A stretch of DNA of 64,000 nucleotides from Domibacillus sp. PGB-M46. GTDB taxonomy: Bacteria > Bacillota > Bacilli > Bacillales > Domibacillaceae. The DNA lies in assembly GCF_022668875.1 (NCBI RefSeq), contig NZ_JAKGCR010000005.1, positions 124,001-188,000 of the forward strand, written 5' to 3'. The notes beneath the pieces were generated by a model, which searched no databases, had not been told where the DNA came from, and saw only the letters and a list, made by a program, of their open reading frames with translations. The position numbers and the translations under genes are program-made. Positions 54,254 through 63,553 of this stretch are shown here, piece by piece. Within the stretch, counting starts at the first letter, position 1, and each line of letters opens with the position of its first letter.

Positions 54254-55357
54254 TCATAGCACAACCGCTTGTTTTGCAACATGAATAAGTGCCTGTCCGA
54301 GCTGCCGGACTTCGTCTTCTGTCGTCTCGGAACCAAAGGAAACGCGGAAAAACTGCCGTGCTTCTTCCATGGACATTCCCATCGCAAGTGCTGCTTTCAT
54401 GCCTGATGCAGAAGAAGCGTCACAAGCACTCCCGGTTGAGATATACATATTCCGGGCATTTAAAGCGAGCATCACCAGCTGCCCTTCCACGCCGGGAATA
54501 CACATACCAATTACACCCGGGTACTGCTTGCTGTCTGGCCCTTCAATCCACCGAATCGAAGAGTCCTTCAGCTCCTTCTTCAGCAGACGGCGCAGGGAGG
54601 AAAGCCTCTCAAGAGATGAATTCGTTTGGGCAGCTTCTGCAAAAGCTGCAACAGCCGGTGTATCCACTGTACCGCCGCGGACGCCTTTTTCATGCGTTAA
54701 ACCGGGAAACACAGGCTTTAACGCATGAAACGGAGACAGATAAATTGCCCCGCAGCCTTTTGGGCCGCCGACTTTGTGGGCTGAAAAAGTCATGGCGTCG
54801 GCGTGAATGGAATGAAGAGGCATTTTGCCAAACGATTGAACACAGTCTGTATGAAAAAAAATCCCTCGCTTCTTTGCCGCTACAGCCAGTTCTTCCACCG
54901 GCTGAATCGTACCGATTTCCGGATTAATATGCTGAATGGAAATGAGCCCGGTTTGGGGGGTGAGCGATGCTTTTACCGATTCTGCAGCAACAATTCCTTC
55001 CCTGGTCATCGGCAGCTTCGTCACAGAAAACCCTTCTGATTGCAGAACGGACATCGCAGAATGCACAGATGTATGCTCTGCCATAGAGGTGATGATATGT
55101 TTTTTTCCGCTGCTTCGCGCTAAAGAGAGAATGGCCAGCAAATTCCCTTCCGTTCCGCTGCCTGTAAAGTAAATCCCCTCTTTTTGCACACCAGCCCGCT
55201 CAGCAATAAGAGCCCGGCTTCGTTCAAGCAGGAGGGAAGCGCGTGTTCCTTCATCATGCGGACTGGAACTGTTTCCCCAAAAACGACTTGCTGCTTCTAT
55301 ATATATATCGAGTGCCTCCTTTTTCATTGGGGAGGTGGCTGCATAATCAAAATACAT
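54254..55357 (-). CDS. nifS: Cysteine desulfurase NifS (NAD pathway)
   Basis: PLP enzyme supplying sulfur, in this context for the iron-sulfur cluster of NadA. The 367-residue product shows YFDYAATSPMKKEAL, GTEGNLLAI, the PLP lysine in FSAHKVGGPKGCGA, and the persulfide cysteine in STGSACDASSASG. Divergent from nadB across a 96-bp gap holding a NiaR-type site, exactly as nifS/nadBCA in B. subtilis. Confidence 0.95.
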   Translation of the reverse strand: MYFDYAATSPMKKEALDIYIEAASRFWGNSSSPHDEGTRASLLLERSRALIAERAGVQKEGIYFTGSGTEGNLLAILSLARSSGKKHIITSMAEHTSVHSAMSVLQSEGFSVTKLPMTREGIVAAESVKASLTPQTGLISIQHINPEIGTIQPVEELAVAAKKRGIFFHTDCVQSFGKMPLHSIHADAMTFSAHKVGGPKGCGAIYLSPFHALKPVFPGLTHEKGVRGGTVDTPAVAAFAEAAQTNSSLERLSSLRRLLKKELKDSSIRWIEGPDSKQYPGVIGMCIPGVEGQLVMLALNARNMYISTGSACDASSASGMKAALAMGMSMEEARQFFRVSFGSETTEDEVRQLGQALIHVAKQAVVL

Positions 55358-55418
55358 ATTATCCCTGCTTTCTGAGCAAAAAATTAAAGCTTGTCTTTCT
55401 TTTTATTTTATGTAAAGA

Positions 55419-55436
55419 TAGGTGTCAAGACAACTG
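55419..55436. promoter_or_regulatory. NiaR-type operator between nifS and nadB
   Basis: TAGGTGTC-AA-GACAACTG, a palindrome with one mismatched pair, consistent with the GTGTC/GACAC half-sites I recall for NiaR. A weak promoter-like TTGTCT lies at 55391-55396. Confidence 0.65.
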
Positions 55437-55453
55437 TAAAGTGAGGGTGGGCA

Positions 55454-57040
55454 ATGAAAAAAATGCCACAGGCGGTCATTATCGGCTCCGGGATTGCGGC
55501 GCTGCAGGCCGCTAGACATTTAGCGCTGCATATGAATGTGATTGTTATCACAAAGACGACGATTCGGCAAAGCAACTCTTACTATGCACAAGGCGGTATT
55601 GCAGCCGTTTTGTCTTTATCTGATACAAATGAATCTCACATACAAGATACTCTCGCGGCGGGTGAATACCATCACAATAAAGAAGCCGTCAGAGAGCTGG
55701 TTGTAAAAGGAGCACGTGAAGTAAACAGCTTATTAAGGGAAGGGTTTCCGGCCGATCGGCAAGCAGATGGAAGTCTCTCATTCGGTTTAGAAGGAGCACA
55801 CAGCACAAGCCGGATTATTCATGCGGGCGGCGATGCAACCGGGAAGTGGACAATTGAGCATTTAATCGCACACCTGCCAGAGCAGGTCACGATCCGTGAA
55901 GGAGAAATGGCGATTGAACTCATCGTTTATGACGGTATCTGCACGGGTGTTAAAACAAAATCCAGTCAAGGGGATTTGTATCACTATGATGCAGACCATA
56001 TTGTGCTGGCAACGGGCGGGGCCGGTGCTCTTTATTCGTTTACCTCTAACCAGGAGACGATTACGGGTGACGGGATTGCTTTGGCCTGCCGGGCTGGAGC
56101 CGCAGTAACCGATATGGAATTTATGCAATTTCATCCGACTCTTTTATTTATAAATGGCGAAACGAAAGGACTCGTTTCAGAAGCGGTCAGGGGAGCGGGG
56201 GCTATACTGGTCGATGAGCAGGGCTGCAAAATAATGAAGGATATACATCCGCTCGAAGATTTAGCACCCCGTCATGTAACAGCTTTTGAGATTTACAAAG
56301 CCCGGCAGCAGGGAAGAGATGTTTTTTTGGATATCTCGATGATCGAAGAGTTTGACCGCCGTTTCCCGTCTATTGCCGCGTTATGCCGCCGGCACGGTGT
56401 AGACGTTACAAAAGGACGCATCCCTGTTGCACCTGGAAGCCACTTTTTAATGGGCGGCGTAAAAACAGACATATGCGGCCGTACAAGCGTAAAAGGGCTG
56501 TATGCGATTGGAGAAACAGCCTGTACAGGTGTGCATGGGGCAAACCGTTTAGCAAGCAATTCTCTTCTTGAAGGCCTTGCCTTCGGAAAACGTTTTGTTG
56601 AAGCGGTGCTTCACGACGAAGAAGAGAAAAGAAGCGTTTATGGACCGGAGCCGGTGATGCCGCCTTCCCCTCCGCCGCTTTTACAAAAAGAAGAGCTTCA
56701 GGAGGCTATGATGGAGGGAGCCGGTATTATCCGGACAAAGAAAACACTTCAAGAACTCGAAGACTGCTTAAAGCAGGCAGGAACACAAAAAGGGGATATC
56801 AGCGGCTGGCCGATCGAGAAAATCGAGCGTTTCTTTATGCATATAACCGCTTATTTGATTGTTTCCGCCGCGTTAAAACGTACTGAGTCACGCGGCGCCC
56901 ATATTCGGGCTGATTACCCGGAAAAAAATGAGCAATGGGCAAAAACATGGATTACCTTTCAAAATAAATGGCTGTATACAAGGAGTGAAGAACATGAATG
57001 GCATGAAACTGGACGATATGCTGAAAGCTTTTTTTATTGA
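55454..57040 (+). CDS. nadB: L-aspartate oxidase
   Basis: FAD enzyme oxidising aspartate to iminoaspartate. The 528-residue product has the FAD fold GSGIAALQAARHLA, SNSYYAQGGIAAV, GGDATGKW, the central EFMQFHPT, ARHVTAFEIY-like region APRHVTAFEIYKARQQGRDV, and the ESRGAHIRADYP motif near the C-terminus. GAGGGTGGG precedes the ATG. The last 47 bp overlap the start of nadC. Confidence 0.96.
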   Translation: MKKMPQAVIIGSGIAALQAARHLALHMNVIVITKTTIRQSNSYYAQGGIAAVLSLSDTNESHIQDTLAAGEYHHNKEAVRELVVKGAREVNSLLREGFPADRQADGSLSFGLEGAHSTSRIIHAGGDATGKWTIEHLIAHLPEQVTIREGEMAIELIVYDGICTGVKTKSSQGDLYHYDADHIVLATGGAGALYSFTSNQETITGDGIALACRAGAAVTDMEFMQFHPTLLFINGETKGLVSEAVRGAGAILVDEQGCKIMKDIHPLEDLAPRHVTAFEIYKARQQGRDVFLDISMIEEFDRRFPSIAALCRRHGVDVTKGRIPVAPGSHFLMGGVKTDICGRTSVKGLYAIGETACTGVHGANRLASNSLLEGLAFGKRFVEAVLHDEEEKRSVYGPEPVMPPSPPPLLQKEELQEAMMEGAGIIRTKKTLQELEDCLKQAGTQKGDISGWPIEKIERFFMHITAYLIVSAALKRTESRGAHIRADYPEKNEQWAKTWITFQNKWLYTRSEEHEWHETGRYAESFFY

Positions 57041-57854
57041 GGATATAGGGGATCGCGACCTGACAGGGGAGAGCATTTTTAGTGAACACGAAGCAGGGAC
57101 GTTTTCTTTTTGGGCAAAAGAAGCCGGTATTTTTTGCGGAAGAGCTGTGATTGAACGGGGATTCCGGCTTGTAGATGAAACCATTTCAACAAGTGTACTG
57201 AAACAGGACGGCGACCAGGTGAAAAAAGGAGAATGCCTTGCAAGAATTACAGGGCCGTATCGATCGCTTTTAGCAGGAGAGCGGGTCATTTTAAATTTGG
57301 TTCAGCGAATGAGCGGGATTGCCACAGCTGCGGCGGCCGCGGTAAAAGAAACAGAAGGAACAAGGGCGAGAATATGTGATACAAGAAAAACGGTTCCCGG
57401 CCTTCGTATGCTTGAAAAGTATGCAGTTCGGACAGGCGGTGCATTCAATCACCGCAACGGGCTCTATGATGCCATTATGCTGAAAGATAACCATATTGCA
57501 TTTGCAGGCGGAATTAAGCAGGCTGTTAGAAAAGCGAAGCAGGCATGCGGACACACCATCAAAATTGAAGTGGAAATTGAATCGGAGGAACAGCTCAGAG
57601 AAGCTGTACAGGCAGGTGCAGATATTATTATGTTTGATAACTGCACGCCGGAACAGATCAAAGCATGGCTCCCGCTTGTGCCGGCCCATATTGAAACAGA
57701 AGCATCAGGAGGCATTGAGCTTGAAACAATCCGTGACTACGCATTAACGGGAATCGGATGGATTTCGCTTGGCGCATTAACACATTCCGTTCAAGCACTT
57801 GATATTAGCGCAAGAGTAGAAATGAAAGGAGAGGTTTTGCATGGCATTAACTGA
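56994..57854 (+). CDS. nadC: Quinolinate phosphoribosyltransferase (decarboxylating)
   Basis: Forms nicotinate mononucleotide from quinolinate and PRPP. The 286-residue product has [62 protein letters not shown] and [12 protein letters not shown] 56994 follows AAGGAGTG; ATG 57003 is a weaker alternative. Overlaps nadB by 47 bp and nadA by 14 bp, so the three are tightly packed. Confidence 0.96.
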   Translation: MNGMKLDDMLKAFFIEDIGDRDLTGESIFSEHEAGTFSFWAKEAGIFCGRAVIERGFRLVDETISTSVLKQDGDQVKKGECLARITGPYRSLLAGERVILNLVQRMSGIATAAAAAVKETEGTRARICDTRKTVPGLRMLEKYAVRTGGAFNHRNGLYDAIMLKDNHIAFAGGIKQAVRKAKQACGHTIKIEVEIESEEQLREAVQAGADIIMFDNCTPEQIKAWLPLVPAHIETEASGGIELETIRDYALTGIGWISLGALTHSVQALDISARVEMKGEVLHGIN

Positions 57855-58941
57855 ACTGGTTAAAGGGATGCTGCCGGATCAATATCGGCAAATGGCGCAG
57901 GAGGATATGGAAGTACGGGTGCGGGAAATTAAAAAGGAAATGGGCAAATCGTTATTTATTCCTGGCCACCATTATCAAAAAGACGAAGTCATTCAATTCG
58001 CGGATGCAGTAGGAGATTCTCTTCAACTTGCACAGGTCTCAGCAGCGAACCGTGAAGCAGAACATATTGTGTTTTGTGGTGTTCATTTTATGGCGGAAAC
58101 AGCCGACATTTTAACAAGTGAAAAACAAACGGTTTACCTGCCTGATATGCGTGCAGGATGCTCCATGGCGGATATGGCTGATATTTACCAGACAGAGCGC
58201 GCGTGGACAGCCCTTCAGGCGTTGTTCGGTGACACGATGATTCCCCTGACTTATGTCAATTCAACCGCAGCGATAAAAGCTTTTACCGGACGCAATGGCG
58301 GGTCATGTGTTACTTCATCCAATGCAAGGTCAATGGTAGAATGGGCGTTTACGGAAAAGCCGCGTATTTTGTTTTTGCCGGATCAGCACCTTGGGCGCAA
58401 TACAGCCTTCGACATTGGTGTACCGCTTGAAGAAATGGCGGTCTGGAACCCGATTACCGATACATTGGAATATGAAGGAGATATAGAAAAAGTCCGGGTC
58501 ATTTTATGGAAGGGACACTGCTCGGTTCACGAAAATTTCACAGTCGCTAATATTGAAGAACTGCGCCGCACACGGCCGGACATGAAGATTATCGTTCATC
58601 CAGAATGCCGTAGAGAAGTAGTGGCGCTGGCAGATGATAACGGCTCCACAAAGTATATTATCGATGTGATTGAGCAGGCAGAACCAGGTACAGCCTGGGC
58701 TATTGGAACAGAAATGAACCTTGTCAAACGGATTATGGCGCAGCATCCGGACAAAGAAATCATCTCGTTAAATCCAAATATGTGTCCGTGCCTCACCATG
58801 AATCGGATTGATCTGCCACACCTGCTTTGGTCACTGGAAACCATTGCAGAAGGAAAGAGCGGAAACGTTATTCAAGTGGATGTACGCACGGCCCAAGAAG
58901 CCAAATGGTCGCTTGACCGTATGCTGGCACGAGCATACTGA
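57841..58941 (+). CDS. nadA: Quinolinate synthase
   Basis: 4Fe-4S enzyme condensing iminoaspartate with dihydroxyacetone phosphate to quinolinate. The 366-residue product belongs to the long Bacillus type, with [48 protein letters not shown] (C107), [36 protein letters not shown] and the C-terminal [23 protein letters not shown] precedes the ATG inside the end of nadC. Confidence 0.97.
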   Translation: MALTELVKGMLPDQYRQMAQEDMEVRVREIKKEMGKSLFIPGHHYQKDEVIQFADAVGDSLQLAQVSAANREAEHIVFCGVHFMAETADILTSEKQTVYLPDMRAGCSMADMADIYQTERAWTALQALFGDTMIPLTYVNSTAAIKAFTGRNGGSCVTSSNARSMVEWAFTEKPRILFLPDQHLGRNTAFDIGVPLEEMAVWNPITDTLEYEGDIEKVRVILWKGHCSVHENFTVANIEELRRTRPDMKIIVHPECRREVVALADDNGSTKYIIDVIEQAEPGTAWAIGTEMNLVKRIMAQHPDKEIISLNPNMCPCLTMNRIDLPHLLWSLETIAEGKSGNVIQVDVRTAQEAKWSLDRMLARAY

Positions 58942-58950
58942 TTTTTTCGC

Positions 58951-58977
58951 ACACCGGCCTACCGGGCGCATACAATA
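58951..58977 (+). promoter_or_regulatory. Putative sigma-K/sigma-E-type promoter of safA
   Basis: AC (58951-58952), 16 bp, CATACAATA (58969-58977). The -10 fits both mother-cell sigma factors; the AC at this distance fits sigma-K better. Confidence 0.65.
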
Positions 58978-59006
58978 TGGGTGAATGATCATTGAGGAGG
59001 GACACA

Positions 59007-59669
59007 ATGAAGATCCATATTGTGCAGCGCGGTGATACGCTATGGTCGATTGCCGAGAAACATGGAGTGACGTTTGAAGAAGTACAAAAACTAAATGCCC
59101 ATTTGGCCAATCCGGATATGATCGTTCCGGGTATGAAAATTAAATTACCCGACACGGCTGCGATAATGGAAAAAAGCCATCCATATGCAAACAATAAGCC
59201 ATTTGCATACCCACCTTTAATGGAAGAAACAAAAGGAATGGAAGAAGCGAAGGGAATGGAAGAAACAAAAGGGATGGAAGAAGCAAAGGGAATGGAAGAA
59301 GACATGAAATCTGAACCTGAACTGACCATGCCGGAAGACTGGATGACAGAGCCGGTACCGGCACCAACGGCAGAACCAGTACCAACACCATCGATGCCGT
59401 CTGTGCCGCCGATACAGTCTATGCCATCGATGCCATCTGTACCGCAGATGCCATCCATGCCATCCGCACCGCCACAGCTTGAACACGAGATGATGATGCC
59501 TTGTCCGCCAATACCATGTTACTTTGTGCCGGTGCCTTGCCCAGTGCCGTATATGCACCAGCCTTACGGGTTGATGCCAGAGATGGAAGATGAGGAAGAA
59601 CAAGAGCATCATGACAACATGCATTATCCGGAAATGATGATGCCAAAATGCCCATACTGTCATCGTTGA
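59007..59669 (+). CDS. safA: Short SafA-like coat morphogenetic protein with LysM domain
   Basis: SafA recruits inner-coat proteins and sits at the cortex-coat interface. The 220-residue product starts with a LysM domain (MKIHIVQRGDTLWSIAEKHG to GMKIKLP, about 1-47), then HPYANNKPFAYPP, a 6-residue tandem repeat (EETKGM/EEAKGM), a Met/Pro/Ser-rich repeat region, a Cys/Pro segment (PCPPIPCYFVPVPCPVPY) and a C-terminal CPYCHR. B. subtilis SafA has 387 residues; the Tyr-rich C-terminal half is much reduced. ATG 59007 follows GAGGAGGG. nadA-safA neighbours as in B. subtilis. Confidence 0.88.
   Translation: MKIHIVQRGDTLWSIAEKHGVTFEEVQKLNAHLANPDMIVPGMKIKLPDTAAIMEKSHPYANNKPFAYPPLMEETKGMEEAKGMEETKGMEEAKGMEEDMKSEPELTMPEDWMTEPVPAPTAEPVPTPSMPSVPPIQSMPSMPSVPQMPSMPSAPPQLEHEMMMPCPPIPCYFVPVPCPVPYMHQPYGLMPEMEDEEEQEHHDNMHYPEMMMPKCPYCHR
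59223..59300 (+). repeat. 18-bp tandem repeat inside safA
   Basis: Four and a third copies of an 18-bp unit alternating GAAGAAACAAAAGGAATG and GAAGAAGCGAAGGGAATG types, encoding EETKGM/EEAKGM. Likely variable in copy number between strains. Confidence 0.9.
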
Positions 59670-59672
59670 CTG

Positions 59673-59705
59673 AAAAGACGTGCTCTTTCGCACGTCTTTT
59701 TTTGT
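59673..59705 (+). terminator. safA terminator
   Basis: AAAAGACGTGC / GCACGTCTTTT stem with six-base loop and T-run. Confidence 0.93.
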
Positions 59706-59760
59706 ATGGATGGAAAAAAGTATGTTTTTGTATATTCACATAATTTTCAGATAAAATAGT

Positions 59761-59781
59761 ACGGGAATTGCCCGTTTTTTT
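59761..59781 (+). terminator. Orphan terminator before the fru promoter
   Basis: ACGGG-AATTG-CCCGT followed by seven T in all. It may back up the safA terminator. Confidence 0.7.
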
Positions 59782-59827
59782 CGTGAATCAGTCACAAATA
59801 ATCAAAATATGAATGTTTTTGAGAAAT

Positions 59828-59871
59828 AATGATTGAAAATGATTGTTTTTGTATGAAAGCGGTTATATAAT
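59828..59871 (+). promoter_or_regulatory. fruRKA promoter with cre-like site and direct repeats
   Basis: TTGTTT (59843-59848), 17 bp, TATAAT (59866-59871). Two direct repeats AATGATTG ten bp apart (59828-59835, 59838-59845) overlap the -35 and could bind FruR. TGAAAGCGGTTATA (59854-59867) differs from the CcpA cre consensus TGWNANCGNTNWCA at one position. Confidence 0.75.
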
Positions 59872-59904
59872 GAGAGTAACAAAAACAAAGGAGGGATGCA
59901 GCCA

Positions 59905-60657
59905 GTGCTGACAGAAGAACGCCACGCCACGATTTTAAATCTTTTAAAAGAAAAAGAAGTGGTTAAGATTCAAGAACTAACGGAAGCAACAGGGGCGTCA
60001 GAATCTACCATCCGCCGCGATTTGACGGATCTGGAAGAATCAGGACTCCTTAGGCGGGTTCACGGCGGCGCTGCAAAAGTATCCAGGAAACGTATTGAAC
60101 CATCGATGGGTGAAAAAAGTAATCGTTTCTCAGAAGAAAAGCGTGCGGCCGGACGCCTGGCTGCATCCCTTATTGAAGACAATGACTGCGTGTTTATTGA
60201 TGCGGGAACAACAACACTTGCTCTTATTCCATATATTCAAGCGAAAAACATTGTCGCCGTCACGAGCGGTTTTGATCATTTGCGTCTCTTAGCTGCACAG
60301 GGAATTGAAGCGTACGGAACCGGCGGCCGGTTAAAGAAGTCTACGGAAGCTTTAACGGGAACTGGAGCGGTGCACGGCCTTCAGCAATATTGGTTTGACA
60401 AAGCATTTCTTGGTGTAAACGGGATTCATTTAAAAGCAGGGTATACTACACCGGATCCGGAAGAAGCAGCTGTGAAAACAGAGGCAATAAAGCGTGCACA
60501 GCAGCCGTTTATTTTAGCGGATGCGTCGAAGTTTCAGGAAAGCACGTTTGCTCATATTGCTAATCTTGAAGACGCAGTCATTATTACGGGCAAAATCCCG
60601 GAGAAAACAAGACGGATGTTCGAGAAAGTAACGGACATCAAGGAGGCACTATCATGA
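59905..60657 (+). CDS. fruR: DeoR-family fructose operon regulator FruR
   Basis: Repressor of the fructose operon, relieved by fructose-1-phosphate. The 250-residue protein has the DeoR helix-turn-helix (MLTEERHATILNLLKEKEVV, TGASESTIRRDLTDLEESGL, RRVHGGA) and a C-terminal sugar-phosphate sensor (DAGTTTLALIP). GTG 59905 is taken: AAAGGAGGG is 9 bp upstream, while the ATG at 59896 touches that site; the GTG gives the family start. Overlaps fruK by 4 bp. Confidence 0.95.
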   Translation: MLTEERHATILNLLKEKEVVKIQELTEATGASESTIRRDLTDLEESGLLRRVHGGAAKVSRKRIEPSMGEKSNRFSEEKRAAGRLAASLIEDNDCVFIDAGTTTLALIPYIQAKNIVAVTSGFDHLRLLAAQGIEAYGTGGRLKKSTEALTGTGAVHGLQQYWFDKAFLGVNGIHLKAGYTTPDPEEAAVKTEAIKRAQQPFILADASKFQESTFAHIANLEDAVIITGKIPEKTRRMFEKVTDIKEALS

Positions 60658-61583
60658 TTTACACATGCACACTAAACCCGGCCATTGATTACGTGATACG
60701 GGTCGATCAATTTCAAGCAGGCGGATTAAACCGCTCTGAAAGCGCCGATATGTATGCCGGAGGAAAAGGAATTAACGTATCGCGTGTTTTAAAGCGCCTT
60801 GAAAGCGACACGTGCGCGATTGGCTTTGCAGGAGGATTTACAGGAGAGTTTATCAAAAGCGAACTGGATCGCGAAGGGGTAGCTCACCGCTTTACACCTG
60901 TTGAAGGCGCCACGCGTATTAATGTAAAGCTGAAATCAAACAGCGAAACAGAAATCAATGGTCCATCACCTCTTATTTCAGACGAGAATGCAAAGCAGCT
61001 GGTTCAGCTAACGAGTGAATTAACGGATCGGGACTGGCTTCACATCGGCGGAAGTGTACCGTCTTCACTGCCAGCAGACTATGCAGGAACATTAATTGAT
61101 GCGGCAAGAGCAAAAGGGGCACGGGTTGTCGTGGATACGAGCGGCGCAGCTCTGAAAGCACTTCTTCCATACAAGCCGTTTTTCGTAAAGCCGAATCATC
61201 ATGAGCTCGGTGAATTGTTCGATACAAAAGTAGAAACAAAAGAACAAGCCGCTTCTATTGCGAAAAAACTTGTAGATGAAGGCGCCCAAAACGTGATCGT
61301 TTCTATGGGTGGCGACGGTGCTGTTCTTGTTCATAAAGAAGGCGTTTATTTCGCTTCTTCACCAAAAGGCACAGTGAAAAACACAGTCGGATCCGGTGAC
61401 TCCATGGTAGCTGCTTTCATGGCTAAAATCGATGCGGGTTTAGCGCCCCATGAAGCGTTCCGCTGGGCGGTTGCTGCAGGAAGCGCAACAGCGTTTTCCG
61501 ATGATCTGTGCACAAAAGAAGAAGTAGAAGACGTGTACAGCCGTGTGACGATTGTAAAATCAGAGCAGGAGGGATTAGTATGA
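60654..61583 (+). CDS. fruK: 1-phosphofructokinase
   Basis: PfkB-family kinase forming fructose-1,6-bisphosphate from fructose-1-phosphate. The 309-residue product shows YTCTLNPAIDYVIRVD, AGGKGINVSRVLKRL, LHIGGSVPSSLPADY, KPNHHELGELF and the catalytic GSGDSMVAAF. Starts in an ATGA overlap with fruR behind AAGGAGG and overlaps fruA by 4 bp. Confidence 0.97.
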   Translation: MIYTCTLNPAIDYVIRVDQFQAGGLNRSESADMYAGGKGINVSRVLKRLESDTCAIGFAGGFTGEFIKSELDREGVAHRFTPVEGATRINVKLKSNSETEINGPSPLISDENAKQLVQLTSELTDRDWLHIGGSVPSSLPADYAGTLIDAARAKGARVVVDTSGAALKALLPYKPFFVKPNHHELGELFDTKVETKEQAASIAKKLVDEGAQNVIVSMGGDGAVLVHKEGVYFASSPKGTVKNTVGSGDSMVAAFMAKIDAGLAPHEAFRWAVAAGSATAFSDDLCTKEEVEDVYSRVTIVKSEQEGLV

Positions 61584-63454
61584 AAATCACAGACTTGCTG
61601 AAAAAAGACACAGTCATCATGGACTTGTCTGCAACGGATAAAGCGTCTGTTATTGATGAATTGGTTGCGAAACTAGATCAAGCCGGCCGTTTAAACGACC
61701 GTGCTGCTTATAAAGAAGCTATTTTAGCCCGTGAAGCACAAAGCACAACAGGTGTTGGAGAAGGCATTGCGATTCCACATGCGAAAACAGCAGCTGTTAA
61801 AACACCGGCTGTAGCATTTGGCCGTGCGAAAAATGGAATTGATTATGAATCATTAGATGGACAGCCAGCTACACTTTTCTTCATGATCGCGGCTCCAGAT
61901 GGCGCAAACGAAGCGCACTTAGAAACACTTTCAAGCTTATCCGGCTTTTTAATGGATCCTGGCTTCCGGGATGAGCTAATGAATGCTAAAAATGAAGACG
62001 AAATTATTCAAGCGTTTGACCTGCGTGAAAATGTAGAAGAAAAAGAAGAAACAACTGCTCCTGCTGAGGCGGATGCACCGCTTGTACTGGCGGTAACAGC
62101 CTGCCCGACAGGGATTGCGCATACGTATATGGCAGCAGACTCACTGAAAGCAAAAGCGAAAGAAAAAGGCTTAAACTTTAAAGTGGAAACAAACGGTTCA
62201 AGCGGCGTGAAAAACGCGCTTACAGCCGATGAAATTGCGAAAGCGTCAGCCATTATCGTCGCAGCGGACAAGCAGGTAGAAATGGAGCGCTTTAAAGGCA
62301 AGCATGTGATTCAAGTGCCAGTGGCACAAGGGATTCGCAACCCGGATGGACTGCTTGACCGTGCCGTAAAGCAGGATGCACCTGTATTCCAGGGCGGCGG
62401 TGGTGCTACAGCGTCTTCATCGAAAAGCGATTCTTCAGCTGGCAACGCATTCTACAAGCACTTAATGAGCGGTGTATCCGCCATGCTTCCACTTGTAGTC
62501 GGCGGCGGTATTTTAATCGCGATTTCATTCTTCTTTGGTATTAATGCAGTAAATCCTGATGATCCAACATACAATCCGTTTGCAAAAGCATTAATGGATA
62601 TCGGCGGCGGCAGTGCGTTTGCTCTTATGATTCCGATTCTTGCTGGATTCATTGCGATGAGTATTGCGGATCGTCCTGGCCTTGCTCCTGGTTTAGTTGG
62701 TGGTATGCTGGCTGCAAATGGCGGCTCCGGTTTCCTTGGTGGTTTAATCGCCGGTTTCCTTGCTGGTTATGCAGTTGTATTGTTGAAAAAAGTCTTTGCT
62801 GGCCTTCCTCAGGCATTAGATGGAATTAAGCCAGTTCTGTTGTACCCGCTATTCGGTATCTTTATTACCGGTATGGCAATGGTTTATGTGATTAATGGTC
62901 CTGTAAGTGCCCTGAACCAATGGCTTGTAGATGCCCTTGGCGGCATGGGAACAAGCAACCTCGTTCTTCTTGGTGTGATTCTTGGCGGTATGATGGCTGT
63001 TGATATGGGTGGTCCGATTAACAAAGCCGCTTTCACATTCGGTATTGCCATGATTGATGCCGGCAACTTTGCACCGCACGCAGCGGTTATGGCAGGTGGT
63101 ATGGTTCCGCCGCTTGGTATCGCGCTTGCGACAACATTCTTTAAAAATCGTTTTACTGTACAAGAACGCGATGCGGGTAAAACAAATTACATTATGGGTC
63201 TTTCTTTTATCACGGAAGGAGCGATTCCGTTCGCTGCAAAAGATCCGGCACGCGTCATTCCAGCGGCAGTAGCTGGTTCAGCAGTAGCCGGTGCGCTGAC
63301 AATGATTTTTGGCGTTAAATTGCCTGCACCGCACGGCGGAATCTTCGTTTTCCCTGTTGTACAAGGCAACCCGCTTCTTTACCTGGTAGCAGTCCTGGTA
63401 GGCGCAGCTGTAACAGCTCTCCTTCTTGCTGTTTTGAAAAAGCCAGTTAAATAA
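61580..63454 (+). CDS. fruA: PTS fructose transporter subunit IIABC
   Basis: Imports fructose and phosphorylates it at C1. The 624-residue protein carries EIIA (1-150, phosphorylated His67 in GIAIPHAKT), a Glu/Ala linker, EIIB (about 168-265, Cys175 in VTACPTGIAHTYMAADSLK), a Ser/Gly linker and the EIIC membrane domain from about 295 (MSGVSAMLPLVVGGGILIAI). ATG 61580 follows AGGAGGG; the longer frame from 61508 is inside fruK. Last gene of fruRKA. Confidence 0.97.
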   Translation: MKITDLLKKDTVIMDLSATDKASVIDELVAKLDQAGRLNDRAAYKEAILAREAQSTTGVGEGIAIPHAKTAAVKTPAVAFGRAKNGIDYESLDGQPATLFFMIAAPDGANEAHLETLSSLSGFLMDPGFRDELMNAKNEDEIIQAFDLRENVEEKEETTAPAEADAPLVLAVTACPTGIAHTYMAADSLKAKAKEKGLNFKVETNGSSGVKNALTADEIAKASAIIVAADKQVEMERFKGKHVIQVPVAQGIRNPDGLLDRAVKQDAPVFQGGGGATASSSKSDSSAGNAFYKHLMSGVSAMLPLVVGGGILIAISFFFGINAVNPDDPTYNPFAKALMDIGGGSAFALMIPILAGFIAMSIADRPGLAPGLVGGMLAANGGSGFLGGLIAGFLAGYAVVLLKKVFAGLPQALDGIKPVLLYPLFGIFITGMAMVYVINGPVSALNQWLVDALGGMGTSNLVLLGVILGGMMAVDMGGPINKAAFTFGIAMIDAGNFAPHAAVMAGGMVPPLGIALATTFFKNRFTVQERDAGKTNYIMGLSFITEGAIPFAAKDPARVIPAAVAGSAVAGALTMIFGVKLPAPHGGIFVFPVVQGNPLLYLVAVLVGAAVTALLLAVLKKPVK

Positions 63455-63462
63455 GAAACTAG

Positions 63463-63493
63463 GGCGGTTCAACCGAGGTTGAACCGCCTTTTT
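63463..63493 (+). terminator. fruRKA terminator
   Basis: Perfect twelve-base inverted repeat GGCGGTTCAACC / GGTTGAACCGCC followed by five T. Confidence 0.95.
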
Positions 63494-63553
63494 CTATGGA
63501 AAAAAGCCTGGGAAACGGATAGTATTAAAAGAAAAGAGAAACGGAGAGATAAA

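Noticed and set aside
54289-54927. 212-codon plus-strand frame opposite nifS
   Set aside because: Shadow of nifS; no initiation site and a low-quality composition.
59223-59300. Possible CRISPR-like array
   Set aside because: Adjacent 18-bp units without spacers, in frame inside safA; a protein-coding tandem repeat.
59217-59693. 158-codon minus-strand frame across safA
   Set aside because: Low-complexity His/Arg/Phe product, the mirror of the safA repeats; it crosses the safA terminator.
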